Shown here: piece after piece, positions 22,460 through 27,612 of the stretch
Layout: every line of letters starts with the position of its first letter
Numbering within the stretch: position 1 is the stretch's first letter
NCBI GenBank assembly: GCA_964395975.1
Contig: CAYNBZ010000029.1
Location: 1-27,612, forward strand
Direction: 5' to 3'
Source of the DNA: Avimuribaculum sp964395975
Lineage (GTDB): Bacteria; Bacteroidota; Bacteroidia; Bacteroidales; Muribaculaceae
Length of the DNA stretch: 27,612 bases
Notes under the pieces: generated by a model
Told to the model about the DNA's origin: nothing
Databases searched by the model: none
What the model saw: only the letters and a program-made list of their open reading frames with translations
Program-made: the position numbers and the translations under genes

Positions 22460-22568
22460 GTATAAATTGAAAATTTCTCAGGTTTCCAAAAACGAGATCA
22501 GCAATCAGCATAATGCTTTGCTTTGTTTCAATATGTCACTTATTTGTATTGTTTTTTGATTTGAATGC

Positions 22569-22599
22569 TTGCAGATTGGCATAATAATTGCTAATATTG
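22569..22599 (+). promoter_or_regulatory. Putative promoter of clpC
   Basis: TTG at 22569-22571, exactly 20 bases, then TAATATTG at 22592-22599, one base off the -7 consensus. The leader to ATG 22621 would be about 15 bases. I see no CIRCE-like palindrome. Confidence 0.4.
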
Positions 22600-22620
22600 C
22601 AATCGGCGAAAGGAACAAAT

Positions 22621-25218
22621 ATGTTTGGATTATTCTCACCGACAATTAGAGATATATTAGATTGTAGCAGGAAAGAAGCTGATAGATTGCATAGTGGCGT
22701 TATAATGCCGGAGCATTTGATGCTTGGCATTATTCGCAATGGGCATAATAACGCTTATGAATTGCTGCGGCAAGTCGATGCCGACATTGATGATTTGCGT
22801 TCTTTTCTGGAAACCAATGTGTCAGAAACAGGACAAGTTGACAACTCTGAAATGAGCAGCAGTCGAATTACGGTAAGCAAGTCTACCGAGATGTTGTTAC
22901 GACAGGCAATCGTTGAAGCTAAATTGCGACATATGCCGGTTGATGCCGAACATTTGTTACTGGCATTTCTACATGATCCATATAAAGGTTTTGTTTTTAG
23001 AATTTTGAATTATATGAAAATAGATTATAACGAAGTAGAAAAATATCTTGACAGTGAATTTATTGGTCCTGTTGCCGGAGCTGGATTCACTGAAAATGAT
23101 GATGACGATGACGGATTGCTCGGAAATGATTCTTCGAGTGGTGGAGCTGCATCGTCGGCGGGTAGGAGTGGCGAAGTGAGAAGCCGTGTCACGCACCAAT
23201 CGCGCGGACGTAGCGAAACTCCTGTGCTTGACAAATTTGGCAAGGATATAACTCGAGATGCCGAGGATGGCAAACTTGATCCTGTAGTTGGACGCGAGGT
23301 GGAAATTGAACGTCTTGCTCAAATCCTCAGTCGGCGAAAGAAGAATAATCCGGTTTTGATAGGTGAGCCGGGTGTCGGAAAATCGGCGATTGTTGAGGGA
23401 CTTGCAGCACGTATAGTACAGCGCAAGGTAGCTCGTGTGTTGTTTGGCAAGCGGGTTGTAGCACTCGATATGGCGAGTGTGGTGGCAGGTACCAAGTATC
23501 GCGGCCAGTTTGAAGAACGCATCAAGGCAATTATTGATGAAGTGAAGAAAAATACTGATGTGATATTGTTCATCGATGAAATTCACACCATAGTCGGAGC
23601 CGGCAGTGCCGCAGGAACAATGGATGCCGCCAATTTATTGAAACCGGCACTTGCTCGTGGCGAAATACAGTGTATCGGTGCTACTACACTTGATGAATAT
23701 CGTAAAAGTATTGAAAAGGATGGTGCACTTGAGCGTCGTTTCCAGAAAGTGATGGTCGAGCCTACGACTGTTGAAGAAACCATGCAGATATTAAACAATA
23801 TAAAGGAGAAATATGAGGAGCATCACGGTGTTACTTACACTCCCGAGGCAATAAAGGCATGTGTGACATTGACAGAGAGATATGTATCGGATCGTAATTT
23901 CCCTGACAAGGCAATAGATGCGCTTGATGAAGCGGGGTCGAAAGTGCGTATTACAAACGTGGCTGTGCCAAAGGAGATTGATGAACTCGAAAAACAGATT
24001 CAAGAGGCACAACGCAATAAAATAAAAGCCGCGCAGTCGCAAAATTTTGAAAGTGCAGCCAATTATCGTGACTTGCAAGAAAGGCTGAATGACAGGCTGA
24101 ATGAAGAAAAACAGAAATGGGAAGAAAGCCTTGCCCTGCATCGTGAAATAGTCGATGAAGACAAAGTTGCTGAAGTGGTGGCAATGATGACTGGTGTGCC
24201 GGTGCAGCGAATAGCCCAGGCCGAAGGTATAAGATTATTGAATATGGGTGACGAGCTGAAGGGGCAGATTATCGGTCAAGACAAGGCAATAGAAAAGATT
24301 GTCAAAGCCATAAGACGGAATAGGGTTGGGCTTAAAGATCCTAATAAACCCATCGGCACATTTATGTTTTTAGGTCCGACTGGTGTCGGTAAAACTCATC
24401 TTGCAAAGAAGTTGGCTGAATTTTTGTTTAATTCGGCAGATTCTTTAATCAGAATAGACATGAGTGAGTACATGGAAAAGTTCTCGACTTCAAGGCTTGT
24501 TGGAGCTCCTCCGGGATATGTGGGATATGAAGAAGGTGGTCAACTGACTGAAAAGGTTCGCCGACATCCTTATTCTGTTGTATTGCTTGATGAGATTGAG
24601 AAGGCACACCCCGATGTGTTCAACATGTTGCTTCAGGTGATGGATGAGGGACGACTCACTGACAGCCTTGGGCGTAAGGTCGATTTCAAGAATACGATAA
24701 TCATTATGACTTCCAACATAGGGTCGCGTCAAGTGAAGGAAATGAATGGTGGCGTAGGATTTAACACGACTGCTACGAGCAAGGATTATAATGAAGGAAT
24801 CGTGAGAAAAGAGTTAAGTCGACGGTTTTCTCCTGAATTCTTGAATCGTATTGATGACATTGTGATGTTTGAGCAACTTGGCAAGAAAGATATAGAAAAA
24901 ATCATCGATATTGAACTTTCCTCGTTGTATAAACGTGTGGAAAATCTTGGTTTTACGTTACAATTAACATTGGATGCTAAAGCGTTTCTTGCCAAAAAGG
25001 GGTATGACCCTGCATACGGAGCACGACCGTTGAAACGGGCTATCCAGACATATCTTGAAGATGTATTGGCGGAGATATTGTTGACTGCTGTTTCACGGTC
25101 GGGGAATGATACGATAATTGTAGATAAATCGGATGACGGCGACAAGTTGGATGCCCATATTGCAATAGCAGAAATTGCGACAGGAAAAGAGGAGAATTTG
25201 GCATTACCTGATGCATAA
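22621..25218 (+). CDS. clpC: ATP-dependent Clp protease ATPase ClpC
   Basis: ClpC unfolds proteins and feeds them to the ClpP peptidase. I start at ATG 22621 (MFGLFSPTIRDIL, 865 residues); the frame is open further upstream but without a good start. Seen in order: the Clp N domain with two repeats (about residues 1-145), a Ser/Gly/Asp-rich linker (about 155-200), AAA-1 with Walker A GEPGVGKS (about 247) and Walker B FIDEIH (about 316), a UVR-like middle coiled coil (about 450-500), and AAA-2 with Walker A GPTGVGKT (about 585) and VVLLDEIEKAHPDVF. Residues 712-714 are VGF in NGGVGFN, the ClpP-docking tripeptide of ClpC. This loop plus the short middle domain rule out ClpB. Confidence 0.94.
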   Translation: MFGLFSPTIRDILDCSRKEADRLHSGVIMPEHLMLGIIRNGHNNAYELLRQVDADIDDLRSFLETNVSETGQVDNSEMSSSRITVSKSTEMLLRQAIVEAKLRHMPVDAEHLLLAFLHDPYKGFVFRILNYMKIDYNEVEKYLDSEFIGPVAGAGFTENDDDDDGLLGNDSSSGGAASSAGRSGEVRSRVTHQSRGRSETPVLDKFGKDITRDAEDGKLDPVVGREVEIERLAQILSRRKKNNPVLIGEPGVGKSAIVEGLAARIVQRKVARVLFGKRVVALDMASVVAGTKYRGQFEERIKAIIDEVKKNTDVILFIDEIHTIVGAGSAAGTMDAANLLKPALARGEIQCIGATTLDEYRKSIEKDGALERRFQKVMVEPTTVEETMQILNNIKEKYEEHHGVTYTPEAIKACVTLTERYVSDRNFPDKAIDALDEAGSKVRITNVAVPKEIDELEKQIQEAQRNKIKAAQSQNFESAANYRDLQERLNDRLNEEKQKWEESLALHREIVDEDKVAEVVAMMTGVPVQRIAQAEGIRLLNMGDELKGQIIGQDKAIEKIVKAIRRNRVGLKDPNKPIGTFMFLGPTGVGKTHLAKKLAEFLFNSADSLIRIDMSEYMEKFSTSRLVGAPPGYVGYEEGGQLTEKVRRHPYSVVLLDEIEKAHPDVFNMLLQVMDEGRLTDSLGRKVDFKNTIIIMTSNIGSRQVKEMNGGVGFNTTATSKDYNEGIVRKELSRRFSPEFLNRIDDIVMFEQLGKKDIEKIIDIELSSLYKRVENLGFTLQLTLDAKAFLAKKGYDPAYGARPLKRAIQTYLEDVLAEILLTAVSRSGNDTIIVDKSDDGDKLDAHIAIAEIATGKEENLALPDA

Positions 25219-25241
25219 AAAGTCAGAACAAGATAGAAAAA

Positions 25242-25273
25242 ATGTCATACCAGACAGGTATGGCATTTTTTTT
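25242..25273 (+). terminator. Intrinsic terminator of clpC
   Basis: ATGTCATACC (25242-25251) pairs with GGTATGGCAT (25257-25266), 10 bp with one G-U pair and a 5-base loop, followed by eight T (25266-25273). It separates clpC from htpG, which begins about 35 bp later. Confidence 0.85.
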
Positions 25274-25306
25274 GCTGTGTAAGTACGTAAACATTATTAA
25301 TATATT

Positions 25307-27355
25307 ATGCAAAAAGGATCTATTGGGGTTACAACTGAAAATATTTTCCCCGTAATTAAAAAATTCTTGTACAGCGACCACGAGATATTTTTACGTGAAC
25401 TTGTGTCGAATGCAGTAGATGCAACACAAAAATTGAAAACACTTGCTTCTCATGGAGAGTTTAATGGTTCTCTTGAAGGGCTCAAGGTGAATGTTGTCGT
25501 AGATAAAGATAAGGGTACTCTCACGGTATCGGATAACGGTATCGGTATGACTGCCGAGGATATTGACAAATATATCAATCAGATAGCGTTTTCCGGTGCT
25601 GAAGAATTCTTGAATAAGTATAAAGACAATGCCAATGCCATTATAGGGCATTTCGGGCTCGGCTTCTATTCGGCTTTCATGGTGGCAAAGAAGGTTGAGA
25701 TCCGTTCTCTGTCATATAAGGATGGTGCAAAAGCTGTCAGCTGGATATGTGATGGCTCACCCGAATATGAAATGAACGAGATCGATAAGGCCGAACGAGG
25801 CACCGATATTATTCTATATATAGAAGACGAGGATGATAAAGAATTTCTGGAGAAGTCTCGTATAGAAACATTGTTGCGTAAGTATTGCAAGTTCTTGCCT
25901 GTGCCGGTCGTGTTCGGTAAGGAGCAGGAATGGAAAGATGGCAAGTATGTTGATACCGACAAGGATAATGTTATAAACAATGTTGCTCCGTTATGGGCAA
26001 GAAAACCGTCAGAATTGAAAGATGAAGACTATCTTAAATTCTATCATGATATTCTTCCGGGGCAGGATGATCCGTTGTTTTGGATACATCTTAATGTCGA
26101 TTATCCATTTACACTGACGGGAATATTATATTTTCCTAAGATCAAGAACAATATTGAGATTAATAAGAATCGCATCCAACTTTATTGTAATCAGGTATTT
26201 GTTACAGATTCGGTCGAGGGTGTTGTGCCGGAATTTCTAATGCTTCTGCAGGGTGTTATTGATTCTCCGGACATCCCACTGAATGTATCTCGCTCTTATT
26301 TGCAAAGTGATTCTAACGTTAAGAAGATTGCATCTTATATTACAAAGAAAGTAGCTGCACGCCTTGAAGAGATTGCAAAGAACGACCAGAAAAATTTTGA
26401 GGCAAAATGGAATGACATTAAGCTGTTTATTGAATATGGGATGCTTACCGATGATAAATTCTGTGAATCGGCAATGAAATTTGCCTTGGTTGAGGATACG
26501 GAAAGCAAGTTCTATAAGTTGGACGATTACAGAAAATTGATAGAAGGTGCCCAGACCGACAAGGATGGCAATGTGGTCTATCTGTATGCTACGGATAAGG
26601 AACAGCAATATTCCTATATTAAAGCTGCTGCGGATAAGGGATATAGTGTATTGGTGATGAATGGGCAGTTGGATGTGCATTTTATTGGCTTACTGGAACA
26701 AAAGATTGAAAAAAGTCGCTTTGTGCGTGTCGATTCAGATGTCATTGATAATATAATTCCATCAAAAGATAAAAAAGAGGCCGATTTGACACAGTTGCAA
26801 CGGACGATTCTGACCACAGTATTCAAGTCGCAGATTCCTGCTATTGGTAAGAGTGAATTCTTTATATCTTTTGAGGCCGTAAGTCCGGATGCACAACCTG
26901 TGGTTATTACTCAAAGCGAATATATGCGCCGTATGAAAGATATGGCTGCTCTTCAACCTGGAATGAGTTTTTATGGAGAGTTGCCTGATAGTTATACGGT
27001 CACACTCAATGTCAACCATCCTGTGGTGAAAAGGATATTGGATGCAGCTCAAGCTGAAATCGGAGGGCAGACCGAAACTCTGGAAAATGATTTGACTGCC
27101 GTAAACGCAGAGATAAAGGCTATCAATGATGCCAAGAAAGATAATAAAGAACTTGACGATGCTCAAAAACAACAGCTTGCCGACAATGAAAAGCGTGCAG
27201 CAGAACTGCGTAAGCAGCAAACGGATATTCTTACGGAATATGCAGGTAAGCAGGATGCAGTCAAGCAGCTTGTTGATATTGCACTGTTGGGGAATGGGAT
27301 GTTGAAAGGTGAAGCACTGAGCCGTTTTCTGCAACGTTCCATAGAGCTTCTGTAA
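25307..27355 (+). CDS. htpG: Molecular chaperone HtpG (Hsp90)
   Basis: HtpG is the bacterial Hsp90, a cytosolic ATP-driven homodimeric chaperone. The 682-residue product has the GHKL ATPase domain: ELVSNAVDATQKL (E31 and N35 for ATP hydrolysis and Mg2+), SDNGIGMT (D76 region) and GHFGLGFYSAFMVA. The middle domain has PDIPLNVSRSYLQSD, with the catalytic-loop Arg. The C-terminal dimerisation region contains a long, charged, coiled-coil-like stretch (about residues 585-650: AVNAEIKAINDAKKDNKE, DDAQKQQLADNEKRAAELRK) that is longer than in E. coli HtpG (624 residues). It lies 88 bp after clpC, past a strong terminator; I find no consensus -7 box before it, which could mean control by an alternative sigma factor or read-through. 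Confidence 0.96.
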   Translation: MQKGSIGVTTENIFPVIKKFLYSDHEIFLRELVSNAVDATQKLKTLASHGEFNGSLEGLKVNVVVDKDKGTLTVSDNGIGMTAEDIDKYINQIAFSGAEEFLNKYKDNANAIIGHFGLGFYSAFMVAKKVEIRSLSYKDGAKAVSWICDGSPEYEMNEIDKAERGTDIILYIEDEDDKEFLEKSRIETLLRKYCKFLPVPVVFGKEQEWKDGKYVDTDKDNVINNVAPLWARKPSELKDEDYLKFYHDILPGQDDPLFWIHLNVDYPFTLTGILYFPKIKNNIEINKNRIQLYCNQVFVTDSVEGVVPEFLMLLQGVIDSPDIPLNVSRSYLQSDSNVKKIASYITKKVAARLEEIAKNDQKNFEAKWNDIKLFIEYGMLTDDKFCESAMKFALVEDTESKFYKLDDYRKLIEGAQTDKDGNVVYLYATDKEQQYSYIKAAADKGYSVLVMNGQLDVHFIGLLEQKIEKSRFVRVDSDVIDNIIPSKDKKEADLTQLQRTILTTVFKSQIPAIGKSEFFISFEAVSPDAQPVVITQSEYMRRMKDMAALQPGMSFYGELPDSYTVTLNVNHPVVKRILDAAQAEIGGQTETLENDLTAVNAEIKAINDAKKDNKELDDAQKQQLADNEKRAAELRKQQTDILTEYAGKQDAVKQLVDIALLGNGMLKGEALSRFLQRSIELL

Positions 27356-27389
27356 TTTGTCGCTGATATTGGCTCATTTTGAGTTTTAT

Positions 27390-27442
27390 TGAGGGTGACC
27401 CAAAAGTCAATAACGACGAACGGGTCACCCTCATTCTTTTTT
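27390..27442 (+). terminator. Intrinsic terminator of htpG
   Basis: TGAGGGTGACCC (27390-27401) pairs perfectly with GGGTCACCCTCA (27422-27433), 12 bp with a 20-base loop, then TTCTTTTTT. It lies 35 bp past the htpG stop. Confidence 0.85.
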
Positions 27443-27452
27443 CTTGATGGCG

Positions 27453-27600
27453 ATTTTTTTAGAGTTATCAGGATTGTGTTTTAAGTTTTTTTTGGTTGAA
27501 TTTGTGTGAGGGTATATATGTGGGATTCAGGTAGTTGGTAGGGGGATGAAAAAAAATATGAAAAAAAGTTTGGGAAAAATTTGGAATGAGGGGAAAAAAG
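27453..27600 (+). other. C-poor, A-tract-rich upstream region
   Basis: Over about 148 bases the plus strand has only two C (27469 and 27528), while G is frequent, often in runs such as TAGGGGGATG. From 27548 onward there are A-tracts (27549-27556, 27561-27567, 27575-27579, 27594-27599) spaced near one helical turn apart, which suggests curved DNA or an UP-element-like region before a strong promoter. I see no ORF in it. Confidence 0.6.
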
Positions 27601-27612
27601 GCATTACCTTTG
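27580..27612 (+). promoter_or_regulatory. Strong promoter at the window edge
   Basis: TTTG at 27580-27583, 21 bases, then TACCTTTG at 27605-27612, which ends exactly on the last base of the window. With the A-tracts upstream this looks like a strong promoter, such as one for an rRNA or tRNA operon or a highly expressed gene just to the right. Confidence 0.55.

Noticed and set aside
1..27612. CRISPR array, prophage, toxin-antitoxin or polysaccharide utilisation (SusC/SusD) genes
   Set aside because: I saw no regularly spaced repeats, no phage structural or integrase genes, and no SusC/SusD-type genes anywhere in the window.

Overview
This window looks like chromosomal DNA of a Bacteroidales bacterium. 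A Muribaculaceae-like or Bacteroides-like gut member is my best guess, but nothing here fixes the genus. The evidence is the repeated Bacteroidetes-type promoter (TTTG or TTG, about 20 bases, then TAnnTTTG), the near absence of Shine-Dalgarno sites at good spacing, and the gene set: greA followed by a HIT gene, rsmA followed by mgtE, a Bacteroidetes-style fucose operon and a 682-residue HtpG. Most of the window is ordinary core-genome content.

Layout. Bases 1-683 (minus) hold the start of a GC-rich secreted beta-propeller-like protein. Bases 852-1457 are the relic of an insertion sequence, with both terminal inverted repeats and a broken IS5-like transposase. A tRNA-Ser(GGA) follows (minus), with its own promoter and terminator. 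Then come mgtE and rsmA (minus), divergent from a flippase-like membrane protein gene, a one-TM hypothetical gene and an unlisted-size 51-residue membrane protein gene. A two-gene unit (membrane protein plus winged-helix regulator) has a near-perfect promoter. An AT-rich gap (7396-7906) carries a strong minus-strand terminator and a possible small RNA. Next on the minus strand are a Nudix hydrolase, PBP4-type dacB, and greA with a HIT gene. A remnant of a DUF3298-like gene and an aspartate aminotransferase gene (plus) follow.

Bases 12863-18092 (minus) are the L-fucose operon in the order fucI, fucA, fucK, fucP. Its products import fucose by proton symport, isomerise it to fuculose, phosphorylate it, and cleave fuculose-1-phosphate to DHAP and lactaldehyde. 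No fucR repressor gene is adjacent. The 560-base gap upstream holds a promoter-like box and an intrinsic terminator that bracket a possible ~135-nt RNA.

The right third is all plus strand: mgtC-like, a GH25 lysozyme, typA/bipA, clpC and htpG, most with clear terminators or promoters. The window closes in a C-poor, A-tract-rich stretch that ends exactly on a strong promoter -7 box for a gene outside the window.

I see no clear novel multi-gene system. The items most worth checking are the two candidate small RNAs, the IS relic, the DUF3298 remnant, the 54-residue ORF after typA, and the pentamer repeat inside the promoter of the first gene.
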